A stretch of 64,000 nucleotides of DNA from Qipengyuania vulgaris (GCA_000756795.1 CCSI01000002.1:186001-250000), one strand, 5' to 3'. Shown: positions 1-9,010, numbered from the stretch's first letter. Notes: generated by a model from the sequence alone, not told the origin. Translations and numbers: made by a program.

Positions 1-856
1 TGCGGCTCGCTGGTTTCACCTTGCGCGCCATGACCACCAGTGCGCCTACGACCACCCAGACCCACCAGCGATGCATCCAGTGGATGAGGAAGGGGTCATG
101 TGTCATCGCCCAAAACATGCCTTGCGAGGAATCGAATTCGGGGATGAAACGCCCCTGCATCAAGGGCCAGCTATCCGAGGCAAGTCCTGCCTCCAGTCCA
201 GCGACCCACGCGCCGAGCAACAACTGCACGAACAGGATGATTCCCGCCCACGCGGCGAGCGCGGTCATTCCCGCCGGCTTCGGCTTGCCTGCGGCGAGGC
301 GCTTGAGGTCCAGCGCCGTCCAGACGAGGCCGCCCAGCAGGACAAGCGCGGTGCACAGGTGGATGGCGAGGCGGAAATGGCTGACATCGGTCCGCGTCTC
401 GAGGCCAGAGGCAACCATCCACCAGCCGAAGCTGCCCTGCAGGCCGACCAGCGCTACCAATGCAAACAGACGCCAGAAATAGCCCTGCGGCACCATCTTG
501 CGCAGCGCAAAGATGGCGAGTGGCACGGCAAGCGCCAGACCGATAAGTCGGCCGAGCTGGCGGTGGATCCATTCCCACCAGTAGATCGACTTGAATGCCT
601 CGAGGTCCATTCCCGCAGGTCCGTTGATCTGCTGGTATTCGGGTATCTGCTTGTAGAGCTCGAACTCGGCCTGCCAGTCGGCATCGGTCAGCGGGGGCAG
701 CGCGCCGAGGAAGGGCTTCCATTCGGTAATCGAAAGCCCGCTTTCTGTGAGGCGCGTGATACCGCCCACGGTCACGATTAGGACGACAAGCCCGGCAACG
801 ATAAACAGCCAGTTGGCAAGCAGCCCCGGGCGGGCGCTGGATGTTGTCTCGGTCAT
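1..856 (-). CDS. ctaA: heme A synthase (COX15/CtaA family), 3' part beyond left edge
   Basis: Integral membrane enzyme that oxidises the C8 methyl of heme O to the formyl of heme A for cytochrome c oxidase. The ATG is at 856 and about 285 residues are visible before the window ends. The first membrane helix is at about residues 14-33. Conserved histidine contexts 'EWIHRQLGR', 'FRLAIHL' and 'FLIHWMHRWW' match the heme-ligand positions of the Cox15 family, and the early 'GGITRLTESGLSI' stretch is a family hallmark. The C-terminus is outside the window. It is divergent from the MerC gene, sharing a 141-bp intergenic region. Identity is confident from these motifs. Confidence 0.95.
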   Translation of the reverse strand, partial: MTETTSSARPGLLANWLFIVAGLVVLIVTVGGITRLTESGLSITEWKPFLGALPPLTDADWQAEFELYKQIPEYQQINGPAGMDLEAFKSIYWWEWIHRQLGRLIGLALAVPLAIFALRKMVPQGYFWRLFALVALVGLQGSFGWWMVASGLETRTDVSHFRLAIHLCTALVLLGGLVWTALDLKRLAAGKPKPAGMTALAAWAGIILFVQLLLGAWVAGLEAGLASDSWPLMQGRFIPEFDSSQGMFWAMTHDPFLIHWMHRWWVWVVVGALVVMARKVKPASR

Positions 857-970
857 GTCGCGCGTGAATGCCACAAGCGCCCCCAATCGCAAGTGCAATT
901 GATTCAATCGGCGTAGCGGCCACCGCAAGCGACGAACTGCGTCCTTTTTCGCAAGCCGCCCTTGTAACAG

Positions 971-983
971 GTGATACTATCAC
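971..983. promoter_or_regulatory. perfect 13-bp palindrome upstream of MerC gene
   Basis: GTGATA-C-TATCAC is a perfect inverted repeat with a single-base centre, 14 bp before the ATG of the MerC-family gene and inside the divergent ctaA-merC intergenic region. Its size and AT-rich half-sites resemble binding sites of Fur/Zur-type metalloregulators, which would suit a metal-related downstream gene. That assignment is inference. It also argues against the in-frame GTG at 971 being the translation start. Confidence 0.4.
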
Positions 984-997
984 ATATCTGTCATGAC

Positions 998-1402
998 ATG
1001 TTGCAACGCGCCATCAATCCGATTCGGCAGCGGCTCGACCGTATAGGTATCGGGCTCTCGGGCCTGTGCGCGCTGCACTGCCTGCTCAGCATCGTGCTGG
1101 TGTCGGGCCTCGGAATCGGGGGCGAGCTGTTCTTCGCGCCCGAACTTCACCGTTGGGGACTTGCGATTGCGACTCTGATTGCCGCAGTCGCCATCGGCTG
1201 GGGCGCGCTGCGTCACCGCATGGCCGCGCCCTTCGTGATTGCGATGACTGGCCTCACCTTCATGGGCGGCGCGCTGGCGGTCGAGCATGGCTACAAGGAG
1301 GCAATCCTGACGATCATCGGCGTGGCGCTTGTCTCGCTCGGGCACATCCTCAACCTGCGCCATTGTCACTCCGCTGCTTGCAAGGAGCGCTGCGGGGACT
1401 AA
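998..1402 (+). CDS. MerC domain-containing membrane protein
   Basis: Predicted inner-membrane protein of 134 aa with about four hydrophobic segments and a conserved 'GLCALHCLLS' motif near the first helix, the Cys/His signature of the MerC mercury-transport family. The C-terminus is Cys/His-rich ('LRHCHSAACKERCGD'), suggesting metal contact. No merA, merR or merP is nearby, so mercury resistance is doubtful; many chromosomal MerC-like proteins have no known substrate. An in-frame GTG at 971 lies within a palindrome, so ATG 998 is preferred. The gene stops 12 bp before thiSG and may be cotranscribed with it. Confidence 0.8.
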   Translation: MLQRAINPIRQRLDRIGIGLSGLCALHCLLSIVLVSGLGIGGELFFAPELHRWGLAIATLIAAVAIGWGALRHRMAAPFVIAMTGLTFMGGALAVEHGYKEAILTIIGVALVSLGHILNLRHCHSAACKERCGD

Positions 1403-1414
1403 GTGGGCCGGGCA

Positions 1415-2386
1415 ATGATTAGCCTGACCATCAATGGCGAGACCCGCCGCACCGCCGCATCCACCATCGCCGACCTCGTGCGCGAGCTCGAACTCGACCC
1501 TGCCAAGGTGGCAGTCGAGCATAATGGAGTGATTGCCCCGCGCAGCGAGCTGAGCGAGCATAAATTGGTCGAGGGCGACAGCCTCGAAATCGTGCATTTC
1601 GTCGGCGGCGGGCAGGACGACGACACCTGGACCGTGGCGGGGCGCACCTTCAAGTCGCGCCTCATCGTCGGCACGGGCAAGTACAAGGATTTCGAACAGA
1701 ACGCCGCCGCGCTCGAAGCGAGCGGGGCCGAAATCGTCACCGTGGCGGTACGCCGGGTCAATGTCAGCGACCCCAAGGCGCCGATGCTGACCGACTATAT
1801 CGACCCGAAGAAGACCACCTATCTCCCGAACACCGCAGGTTGCTTCACCGCCGACGACGCCATCCGCACGCTGCGCCTTGCGCGCGAGGCGGGAGGCTGG
1901 GATCTCGTGAAGCTCGAGGTGCTCGGCGAGGCCAAGACGCTCTATCCCGACATGCGCGAGACGCTGAAGGCGACTGAAGTGCTCGCGAAGGAAGGCTTTC
2001 TCCCGATGGTCTACTGCGTCGACGACCCGATTGCCGCCAAGCAGCTTGAAGAGGCCGGTGCCGTGGCGGTCATGCCGCTTGGCGCGCCGATCGGTTCAGG
2101 TCTCGGCATCCAGAACCAGGTCACGATCCGCCTCATCGTCGAGGGCGCGAATGTGCCAGTGCTGGTCGATGCTGGCGTGGGCACGGCCTCCGATGCCGCA
2201 GTGGCGATGGAACTGGGCTGCGACGGCGTGTTGATGAACACCGCCATCGCCGAGGCCAAGGACCCCATCCGCATGGCCCGCGCGATGAAACTGAGCGTCG
2301 AAGCGGGCCGCGAAGCCTACCTCGCGGGGCGCATGGGGCGGCGCAAATATGCCGACCCGAGCAGCCCGCTGGCAGGGCTCATCTAG
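1415..2386 (+). CDS. thiSG: bifunctional sulfur carrier ThiS / thiazole synthase ThiG
   Basis: Fusion of two thiamin-biosynthesis proteins. Residues 1-66 are a ThiS ubiquitin-like sulfur carrier ending in Gly64-Gly65-Gly66. Residues from about 72 to 323 are ThiG, the TIM-barrel enzyme forming the thiazole phosphate from deoxyxylulose phosphate, dehydroglycine and ThiS thiocarboxylate. ThiG signatures include 'LIVGTGKY', 'KLEVLG', '[12 protein letters not shown]' and '[12 protein letters not shown]'. In separate systems the ThiS diglycine must be a free C-terminus; here it is internal, so cleavage or another mechanism is implied. The ATG at 1415 is preferred over an in-frame GTG at 1403. No TPP riboswitch signature was noticed upstream. 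Confidence 0.93.
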   Translation: MISLTINGETRRTAASTIADLVRELELDPAKVAVEHNGVIAPRSELSEHKLVEGDSLEIVHFVGGGQDDDTWTVAGRTFKSRLIVGTGKYKDFEQNAAALEASGAEIVTVAVRRVNVSDPKAPMLTDYIDPKKTTYLPNTAGCFTADDAIRTLRLAREAGGWDLVKLEVLGEAKTLYPDMRETLKATEVLAKEGFLPMVYCVDDPIAAKQLEEAGAVAVMPLGAPIGSGLGIQNQVTIRLIVEGANVPVLVDAGVGTASDAAVAMELGCDGVLMNTAIAEAKDPIRMARAMKLSVEAGREAYLAGRMGRRKYADPSSPLAGLI

Positions 2387-2399
2387 GGAGAACAAGACA

Positions 2400-2693
2400 A
2401 TGGCGGATTTGCAGGTCGAACTCGAGGAGACGGACAGCAAGGGCCGCTATGTCTACCGCGCGCCTGAGGGCGAGGAGGCTGAAATCACTTTCTCACGAGT
2501 GAGCCCGACGCGGATCATCGTCGACCACACGGGCGTGCCCGAGAGTATGCGCGGGCAGGGCATCGGCGAAGCGCTGGCGGCGCATGTAGTGGAGGATGCG
2601 CGGGGGAAGGGTATCGCCATCATCCCGCTCTGCCCCTTCTTCAAGGCCATGGCCCAGCGCCATGAAGACTGGCAAGACGTTGTCGAACTCTAA
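2400..2693 (+). CDS. GNAT-family N-acetyltransferase (YjdJ-like)
   Basis: Small 97-aa acetyltransferase-fold protein. The acetyl-CoA binding motif reads 'VPESMRGQGIGEALAAHVVE', followed by 'IIPLCPFFKAMAQRH', the typical ending of the short YjdJ/CG-type GNAT family. The substrate is unknown. It starts 13 bp after thiSG with an ATG at 2400 preceded by 'AGGGAGAA', so it may be translated from the same message. Confidence 0.85.
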   Translation: MADLQVELEETDSKGRYVYRAPEGEEAEITFSRVSPTRIIVDHTGVPESMRGQGIGEALAAHVVEDARGKGIAIIPLCPFFKAMAQRHEDWQDVVEL

Positions 2694-2706
2694 TCTGTGA
2701 ACTGAA

Positions 2707-2721
2707 CGGGCCGCAGGCCCG
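2707..2721. other. short GC-rich hairpin after the acetyltransferase gene
   Basis: CGGGCC-GCA-GGCCCG forms a 6-bp stem with a 3-nt loop 14 bp after the stop codon. There is no T-run, so termination is uncertain. Confidence 0.3.
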
Positions 2722-2868
2722 CAAGCGCGACCGCGCGCCCGAGCTTATGCGAGGAAGCCAAGCGACGCGGACGCGTCGCGCCCGGCGTTTGAGGGCGCCC
2801 AAGAAAGTCCCGCCACCAAAAATTAACCATATTGGCGGAGAGTCCGATTCGACGAAGGAGTCGAATCA

Positions 2869-3396
2869 ATGGCCGTTACCAATGCCGCATCGCTGACCAT
2901 TGCCGAAATGCGCGAGTTCGCCAGCTTCACCGCCGCCGAGCAGCGCTATATCCGCCGCAGCCTCGATATCGGGCTTGGCCGGTGCGATGCCTTCCGCATC
3001 TGGGGCCGCACGCAGGGCGAGACTGCCGCTATCCGCAGCCAGTATGTCGCCTACCAGGAACTGAAGGCCCTGCGCGGGGCGATTCCCGAAGAATCGGGTT
3101 TCGACGCCATCGAGAGCTTCATCGGCAAGATTACCCGCTTGGCCGCCTTCGACCTCGCGCAGGAGCGTATCGAGTGCTTCTCGGCCTTCCGTTTCTTGTA
3201 CGAACGCCTGCTCGGAGCCGATGCGCGCCCGTGGCTGCCGAGCGCCTTCTGCGCCGCCGCTGCGCTCCCGCAAATCCGCCCAGAACGCCGCAAGATGCTC
3301 CTCCAGAGCCTGAGCGAAGCCGCCGCCACAGCCCCCGGCTGGAGCGACCGCGCCCCGAGCTTCTATCCCGAGTTCATCGAGGAAGTGGCTGCTTAG
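2869..3396 (+). CDS. hypothetical protein, 175 aa
   Basis: Family not recognised. The 175-aa product is soluble and mostly helical by composition, rich in Ala, Glu and Arg, without signal peptide or membrane segment. Third-codon-position GC is like the neighbouring housekeeping genes, and no convincing ORF competes for the interval, which supports it as real. It is followed 15 bp later by another unassigned gene on the same strand, so the two may be cotranscribed. Confidence 0.65.
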   Translation: MAVTNAASLTIAEMREFASFTAAEQRYIRRSLDIGLGRCDAFRIWGRTQGETAAIRSQYVAYQELKALRGAIPEESGFDAIESFIGKITRLAAFDLAQERIECFSAFRFLYERLLGADARPWLPSAFCAAAALPQIRPERRKMLLQSLSEAAATAPGWSDRAPSFYPEFIEEVAA

Positions 3397-3411
3397 TCGT
3401 AGCTAGCGGAA

Positions 3412-3882
3412 ATGCCAGAAGCGAAATTTACGCCTGACGAGTGGCGAGGCCGCTGCCTCAACTATTTTGCGCGTTTCGAGGCTGCTGTCCGAAAGTCGCT
3501 GGAGGCTGCGCAAGCGGCGGGCAAACAAGACAAGATTCGACATCTTGCCGGACAACAGCTTGCCGATCTGATTTCGCTGTCCGAGGAAATCGAGGGGACA
3601 AGCAGGCAGCTCAAAGCTTTCTCAAACGCACTTAACTCTTGGCGTTTGATTGAGAGCCGCCGACAGTTTCTCGCTCACGGTGTTGGCACGGTAGCTAACG
3701 AGCCTAACGGTGACTGGATCATAATTCTCGACGTCACCGTCTATCGCGGAAATTCTAAACAAGATGACAGATGGGCCGTTCGACAACAGGAAGCCGAGAC
3801 TTTCGTCGATGATCTAGCGAAAGCTTTCAAGGATATGAGTGGTCAACTTGGCCACTTTCGAAAGCGAGTTCAGGAAGCCTAG
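3412..3882 (+). CDS. hypothetical protein with HEPN-like RX4H motif, 156 aa
   Basis: Family not recognised. The 156-aa product is predicted helical and contains 'RRQFLAHGVG' around residue 84; Arg-X4-His followed by Gly resembles the active-site motif of HEPN-fold RNases. A single short motif is weak evidence. Codon use is less GC-rich than in the preceding gene, which hints at more recent acquisition. It ends 10 bp before the convergent cupin lipoprotein gene. Confidence 0.6.
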   Translation: MPEAKFTPDEWRGRCLNYFARFEAAVRKSLEAAQAAGKQDKIRHLAGQQLADLISLSEEIEGTSRQLKAFSNALNSWRLIESRRQFLAHGVGTVANEPNGDWIIILDVTVYRGNSKQDDRWAVRQQEAETFVDDLAKAFKDMSGQLGHFRKRVQEA

Positions 3883-3892
3883 TTCGAGAAGC

Positions 3893-4273
3893 CTAAAGCT
3901 CTTCCACAATCAGATAAGTCACCGTGGTCTCGCCCACATTGACCACCTCATGCCACTCTACCCCGTCGCTCGAATAGTCCGAGCCTGTAGCCAGCGTCGC
4001 CGTGCGCGTGCCGCTTTCGCTGGTGAGCTGCATTGTGCCCCCGCTCAGGGCGTAGCCGTAGTGCGGCGGGTGGTAATGCCGCTCGTGCCCTACGCCCGGC
4101 GGGAAGGTGCAGCGAAGCACGCGGTGCGTGTCGGTCTGGTGCTGGAGCATGCAGACCCTTCCGCCCTCCCACCCCGCTTCGAGCGCCGAAGGAAGCGCAT
4201 CGCTGATATGCTGGCGCGTGGTGCAGCTACCCAGCAGCAGCGCGCCGGCGAGGATTATCCCTATATTCTGCAT
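3893..4273 (-). CDS. cupin-fold lipoprotein
   Basis: 126-aa predicted lipoprotein. The N-terminus has a short hydrophobic stretch ending in the lipobox 'LLLGSC' (Cys at about 17). The mature part has a cupin metal-binding pattern with 'HERHYHPPHYGYALSGG' and a later 'SDGVEWHEVVNVG', giving several His ligands as in small periplasmic cupins. Ligand and role are unknown. It starts 2 bp after the stop of the acyl-CoA ligase and is probably cotranscribed with it. A longer upstream reading would overlap the ligase and is not favoured. Confidence 0.75.
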   Translation of the reverse strand: MQNIGIILAGALLLGSCTTRQHISDALPSALEAGWEGGRVCMLQHQTDTHRVLRCTFPPGVGHERHYHPPHYGYALSGGTMQLTSESGTRTATLATGSDYSSDGVEWHEVVNVGETTVTYLIVEEL

Positions 4274-4275
4274 GC

Positions 4276-6078
4276 TTAGCTGCGATAAAGGCCGTCGAGA
4301 CGGTCGCCGTAACGGTCGCGGATCTTGTGACGGCGGATTTTCATCGAGGGGGTCATTTCCTCGTTCTCGATGGTGAAGCCTTCGTCCGCGAAGGTGAACT
4401 GGCGGACCTTCTCGATGACCGAGAGGTCCTTGTTCACGCGGTTGACCGCTTTCCTCACCGCGCTGCGGAATTCCGGGTCGTCCTGAAGCGCCTTCATGTC
4501 GAACTTCTTGCCATTGGCCTTGGCCCAGTCGACTGCCCATTCGGCATCGGGGACCAGCAGGCCGACGATGTAGGGCCGCTTGTCGCCAGCGACCATCGCC
4601 TGGCCGATTTCGGGCTGCAGTGTCAGCATTCCCTCAACCTTTTGCGGGGCGATATTGTCGCCCTTGTCGTTGACGATCATGTCCTTCTTGCGGTCGGTGA
4701 TGACGATGCGGTCCTTCTCGTCGAGATGGCCGATATCGCCGGTGTGCAGCCAGCCGTCCTTGATCGTCCGCTCGGTCTCGGCCTCGTTCTGCCAGTAGCC
4801 GTGCATCACCAGCTCGCCGCGGCAGAGGATTTCGCCGTCCTCGGCAATCTTAACCTCGACCCCGCGCATGGCCGGACCGACGGAGTGCATCGCGATCCCT
4901 GCCTTGGGGCGGTTGCAGGCGACCACCGGGCCGGCCTCGGTCTGACCATAGCCCTGCAGCATGGTCAGCCCCATGCTCTCGAAGAAGATGCCGACTTCCG
5001 GATTGAGCGGCGCGCCGCCAGACACCATCGCCTTGATCCGCCCGCCGAAACGCTGGCGAATCTTCGGCTTGAGCAGCTTGCCGACCACGAAATCCTTCGC
5101 CCCGTCGCCGAACTTCGGCTTGCCCTCGGCGCGGCGCTCGCCGACTTCGAGCGCGGTGTTCATCAGTTTCTCGGCCATGCCGCCCTGCTTGGTGACCTGC
5201 TTCATGATGCGGGTGCGCAGCACTTCGAAGAGGCGCGGAACGACGACCATGATGGTGGGGCGGGTTTCCTCGATATTGCTCGCAAGCTTCTCGAGGCCTT
5301 CGGAATAGTAGATTTGCGCGCCCACGCTGATGGGCAAATACTGGCCGCCGGTGTGTTCGTAGGCATGGCTGGCGGGGAGGAAAGAGAGGAAACGCTCCTC
5401 GTCGTCGATGCCGAAGTCCTCGATGAGGATTTCCGCCGCGCCCGCGATGTTGCACAGGATGGCGCCGTGGTGCTGCATCACGCCGCGTGGTGCGCCGCCG
5501 GTGCCGCTGGTGTAGATGATGCAGGCGGTGTCGCCGCGCCCGATGCCCGCGATACGCTCTTCGACCGCCTTGCGCGCTTCGGCTGCATCGCCTTCGAGCA
5601 TTTTGTCCCATTGGTGGAAGCCGAAGCTGCCCGATTGCTGGCGGTGGAGGTCTTCGATGCCGATGACATGCTCCGCGACGCCCGATGCCTGCAGCGCGCC
5701 GTGGAGCGGCCCGAGCAGCTTCTCGGTCGAGACGATTACCGCCTTGGCCCCCGAATTGTCGAGGATGTGGACGTGGTCACGCTCGGTGTTGGTGATGTAG
5801 GTCGGAACGGTGATGCAGCCCGCGGCCATGATGGCGAGGTCGGCGATGCACCATTCGGGGCGATTTTCGGAGACGAGGCACACACGGTCGCCCGGTTTAA
5901 GACCGAGCTTTTGCAGGTTTTCGGCGAGCAGGCACATTTGCTCTGCCGCTTCGCCCCAGCTGATGGTCTGCCATTCGCCATCGCGCTTGGCGCCCAGGAA
6001 GGCGCGGTCCGGCCGTTCGTCGGCGCGCTTCAGGAACAGTTCGACAAGATTGTTGGCGGAATCGATGTCCGACAGCAC
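4276..6078 (-). CDS. AMP-dependent long-chain acyl-CoA synthetase
   Basis: 600-aa adenylate-forming enzyme that activates fatty acids to acyl-CoA via an acyl-AMP. The ATP-binding A3 motif is 'YTSGTGGAPRG' (a variant of YTSGTTGxPKG), followed by 'GYGQTEAGP' (A5), 'WLHTGDIGHLD' (A7) and 'ITDRKKDMI' (A8). The size and 'NPEVGIFFESMGL' region fit the FadD15-like long-chain clade. The start is GTG at 6078, preceded by 'GAGGAGC' at suitable spacing. It reads into the cupin lipoprotein gene. The exact chain-length preference cannot be told from sequence. Confidence 0.92.
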   Translation of the reverse strand: MLSDIDSANNLVELFLKRADERPDRAFLGAKRDGEWQTISWGEAAEQMCLLAENLQKLGLKPGDRVCLVSENRPEWCIADLAIMAAGCITVPTYITNTERDHVHILDNSGAKAVIVSTEKLLGPLHGALQASGVAEHVIGIEDLHRQQSGSFGFHQWDKMLEGDAAEARKAVEERIAGIGRGDTACIIYTSGTGGAPRGVMQHHGAILCNIAGAAEILIEDFGIDDEERFLSFLPASHAYEHTGGQYLPISVGAQIYYSEGLEKLASNIEETRPTIMVVVPRLFEVLRTRIMKQVTKQGGMAEKLMNTALEVGERRAEGKPKFGDGAKDFVVGKLLKPKIRQRFGGRIKAMVSGGAPLNPEVGIFFESMGLTMLQGYGQTEAGPVVACNRPKAGIAMHSVGPAMRGVEVKIAEDGEILCRGELVMHGYWQNEAETERTIKDGWLHTGDIGHLDEKDRIVITDRKKDMIVNDKGDNIAPQKVEGMLTLQPEIGQAMVAGDKRPYIVGLLVPDAEWAVDWAKANGKKFDMKALQDDPEFRSAVRKAVNRVNKDLSVIEKVRQFTFADEGFTIENEEMTPSMKIRRHKIRDRYGDRLDGLYRS

Positions 6079-6178
6079 AGGCAGGCTCCTCGAGAATACT
6101 TATCTTTGTTGTGCGACCAACGAAGCGCAGGGGCTTAGGCTCCCGCTCCAGCTACGGCAAGGGGGCAGGGGTGCCGCT

Positions 6179-7879
6179 TCAGGGCATGTCGAGATAGCCT
6201 TCGAGGCGGGGGTCGCGTGCGGTCTCCCACTGGTCGCCATTGCGGCGCAGCGCACCGCCCTTGATGGGGGCCTGCCGGATGATGAGCTCTTCGTGGCCGA
6301 GCGCGCGGAATTGCTCTGCTTGCGCCTCCAGCCAGGTGTTCTCCTCGAGCAGGACGCGGTTTCCGAAAGCCATCAGGAAGGGCAATCGGAGCGATTCTTC
6401 CGCACTGAGACCGAAATCAATGGCGCCGATGATGGCGCGCGCGGTGGTGACGGGAATGGTGCTCCCTCCCGCCGCGCCGACGACGAAGAAGGGCCGGCCT
6501 TGCGGGTCGTAGACCACGGTGGGCGACATGGAGGAGCGCGGCCGCTTGCCGCCCTCGACCCGGTTGGCGACCATGCGGCCGTCGACTTCCGGTGAACGGC
6601 TGAAATCGGTCAGCTCGTTGTTGAGGTAATAGCCGCCGACCATCAGGCCTGAACCGAAGGCGCTTTCGATGGTCGAGGTGTAGCTGACCATGGTGCCCGT
6701 GCTGTCCACCACGGCGAGATGCGAGGTCCCTTGCTCGGCCGGCTCGTCGCCATCGGCGAGTGCCATGGGCGCGCCGCGCGGGCGTCCTGCCGTGACCTCC
6801 GTCATGGACTTATCTTCGGAAATCAGCGCACTACGCTCGGCAAGGTAGCTCTTTTCGAGCAGCCCTGCGACCGGGACGGTCACGTAATCGCTGTCGGCCA
6901 GATAGAGCTCGCGGTCGGCATAGGCGAGGCGTTGTGCCTCGAGGAAGAGGTGCCAGGTGACCGGGTTTTCCGCACCGAGCGCGGCGAGGTCGAAGCGTTC
7001 GAGCTGGCCGAGGATCTGCTGCACCGCGATCCCGCCCGACGTCGGCGGGCCCATCGAGCAGATGCGGTATTTGCGGTAGCTTCTGCACACCGCGCTGCGT
7101 TCTTTTGCCTCGTAACCGGTGATGTCGTCATAGCTCATCGCGCCCGGCTTGGGCGTGTCGGCGGCGACCGTGGTGGCGACAGCTATCGCGTTGTCGCCGG
7201 TGTAAAAGGCCTCTGCCCCGCCTGCAGCGAAGGCCTCGAAGGACTTCGCCAGTTCCTCGTTGCGCACGAGCGTGCCGACCGGCAGCGGTTCGCCATCCGC
7301 GCCGTAGAACAGCGCCTTGGCCATTTCACTATGCCCGCCGGTCAACCGCGAGCGACTGAGTGCGTCGTGCATGCGCGGGTTAATCTGGAAGCCCTCACGC
7401 GCAAGCTTGATTGCGGGAGCGAAGAGGTCCGCCCAGGCCAGCCTGCCGTGTTCGCCATGCGCCTTTGCAGCGAGCGCGATATTGCCCGGCACGCCAACGC
7501 TCAGGCCGCTGCGGACCGACTCGCGAAAAGGCGGTGCTTCGCCATTTTCATCGAGGAACCATGTCGGCGTAGCGCCCCAGGGAGCCGTCTCGCGCCCATC
7601 GTAAGTCGTGACATCGCCATCCGCCTCGCCGCGCACGAGGAAACCACCTCCGCCAATGCCCGAACTCTGCGGCTCGACAACGGTAAGGGCCAGCATGACA
7701 GCAATCGCGGCGTCGGTCGCGCTGCCGCCGTCCGCCAAGATTTCCTCGCCCGCAGCTTGAGCGCGCGGGTCTGCGGCGGAGACCGCGCCGGTGTAGGGCG
7801 CGGGGCTGGCGATTTCTTGAGGGGTGGCGCAGGCCGAAAGGGCAAGCGTGGCGAGCGGAAGGACTATCGATCGGTTCAT
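6179..7879 (-). CDS. ggt: gamma-glutamyltransferase (glutathione hydrolase)
   Basis: 566-aa Ntn-hydrolase that cleaves the gamma-glutamyl bond of glutathione in the periplasm. A lipoprotein-like signal ends in 'ALSAC' (Cys17). The self-processing site and nucleophile is the Thr of 'GTSHLAVVD' near residue 380, which becomes the N-terminus of the small subunit. Family motifs 'GGSATDAAIA', 'SGIGGGGF' and 'GPPTSGG' are present. It lies 11 bp downstream of pyrD on the same strand, so cotranscription is plausible although the pathways are unrelated. Confidence 0.95.
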   Translation of the reverse strand: MNRSIVLPLATLALSACATPQEIASPAPYTGAVSAADPRAQAAGEEILADGGSATDAAIAVMLALTVVEPQSSGIGGGGFLVRGEADGDVTTYDGRETAPWGATPTWFLDENGEAPPFRESVRSGLSVGVPGNIALAAKAHGEHGRLAWADLFAPAIKLAREGFQINPRMHDALSRSRLTGGHSEMAKALFYGADGEPLPVGTLVRNEELAKSFEAFAAGGAEAFYTGDNAIAVATTVAADTPKPGAMSYDDITGYEAKERSAVCRSYRKYRICSMGPPTSGGIAVQQILGQLERFDLAALGAENPVTWHLFLEAQRLAYADRELYLADSDYVTVPVAGLLEKSYLAERSALISEDKSMTEVTAGRPRGAPMALADGDEPAEQGTSHLAVVDSTGTMVSYTSTIESAFGSGLMVGGYYLNNELTDFSRSPEVDGRMVANRVEGGKRPRSSMSPTVVYDPQGRPFFVVGAAGGSTIPVTTARAIIGAIDFGLSAEESLRLPFLMAFGNRVLLEENTWLEAQAEQFRALGHEELIIRQAPIKGGALRRNGDQWETARDPRLEGYLDMP

Positions 7880-7890
7880 CGCGCGCGAGG

Positions 7891-8919
7891 CTATTCGGTT
7901 CCGACTGCCTCCGCAATCGAGGAAAAGCCGTCGCGCTTCATCAACCGTTCGAGGCCGGAAGTAATGCGGCGCGGTAAGCCGGGGCCTTCGTAGACCATGG
8001 CGCTGTAAAGCTGGACGAGGCTCGCCCCGGCCCGGATACGCGCCCAGGCGTCCTCGGCACTCGCAATGCCGCCCACGCCCACGAGCGGGATTGTGCCGCC
8101 GGTCGCCTTGCGGAAATCGCGCAGTCGCTCGAGCGCAAGCTCGCGCAAAGGTGCGCCCGACAGGCCGCCCGCCTCGCCCGCGTGGTGCGAGCGAAGGTCG
8201 GGTCGCGTAATCGTGGTGTTCGAGACAATCAGCGCGCCCAGACCCTTGTCTGCCGCAATGCGCGCAATCGCGTCGACATCGGCGGGTTCGAGATCGGGCG
8301 CGACCTTGAGAAACACCGGAGGCCCCGCATCCCCGCGCGCCTCGAATACCGCATCGAGCAACGACACCAGCGCGCCCTCGTCCTGCAGAGCACGCAGGCC
8401 CGGCGTGTTGGGGCTGGAGATATTGACCGCGAGATATGTCGCCAGCGGCGCCATGATGCGGGTCATCTCCGCATAATCGGCGATGCGGTCCTCGCTGTCC
8501 TTGTTCGCGCCGATATTGATGCCGAGCACGCCCGGACGCGCCTTGCGCGCAGCGAGTCGCCGCGAAGCAACCTCCGCCCCGCCATTGTTGAACCCCATCC
8601 GGTTGATCACCGCTCGGTCCTCGACCAGCCGGAACAGGCGCGGCTTCGGGTTGCCGGCCTGCGGGCGCGGCGTGATCGAGCCGACCTCGGCAAATCCGAA
8701 GCCGAGCCCCAGCAGCTTGTCAGGCACCTCGCCATCCTTGTCGAAACCCGCCGCCATGCCGAGCGGATTGGGAAAGTCGATCCCCGCAACCCGGGTTGTA
8801 AGAGCGCCCGCTTTTGGCGGCGTACCGACAGGCGCGGCCTTGAGCGCGGCGACGGTCAGTCGATGTGCACGTTCGGGGTCGAGGGCAAAAAGCGCAGGGC
8901 GGGCGAGGTCGAACAACAT
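7891..8919 (-). CDS. pyrD: dihydroorotate dehydrogenase (quinone), class 2
   Basis: Membrane-associated FMN enzyme oxidising dihydroorotate to orotate in pyrimidine synthesis, with electrons passed to quinone. The 342-aa product has the class 2 N-terminal extension ('DPERAHRLTVAAL'), 'FGFAEVGSITPRPQ', the catalytic-Ser segment 'NISSPNTPGL', 'SNTTITRP' and the FMN-phosphate motif 'VGVGGI'. The reading frame stays open upstream to 9114, but the family start fits the ATG at 8919. A plus-strand small-RNA candidate begins about 125 bp upstream, in the divergent direction. Confidence 0.95.
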   Translation of the reverse strand: MLFDLARPALFALDPERAHRLTVAALKAAPVGTPPKAGALTTRVAGIDFPNPLGMAAGFDKDGEVPDKLLGLGFGFAEVGSITPRPQAGNPKPRLFRLVEDRAVINRMGFNNGGAEVASRRLAARKARPGVLGINIGANKDSEDRIADYAEMTRIMAPLATYLAVNISSPNTPGLRALQDEGALVSLLDAVFEARGDAGPPVFLKVAPDLEPADVDAIARIAADKGLGALIVSNTTITRPDLRSHHAGEAGGLSGAPLRELALERLRDFRKATGGTIPLVGVGGIASAEDAWARIRAGASLVQLYSAMVYEGPGLPRRITSGLERLMKRDGFSSIAEAVGTE

Positions 8920-9010
8920 GGCGCGCCTATGGCGCACCGCAACGAAACTGTCGATATTGCCCATGTCCTCTTGCGGGACGAAATTGTAGATTCTCGCCAA
9001 AACGCGCGGG

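Noticed and set aside
857..997. TPP riboswitch for the thiSG gene
   Set aside because: No conserved TPP-aptamer elements such as CTGAGA were found upstream of merC or in the 12-bp gap before thiSG.
4327..6138. 603-aa plus-strand open frame
   Set aside because: Exactly antisense to the acyl-CoA synthetase, with no domain signatures; a high-GC shadow frame.
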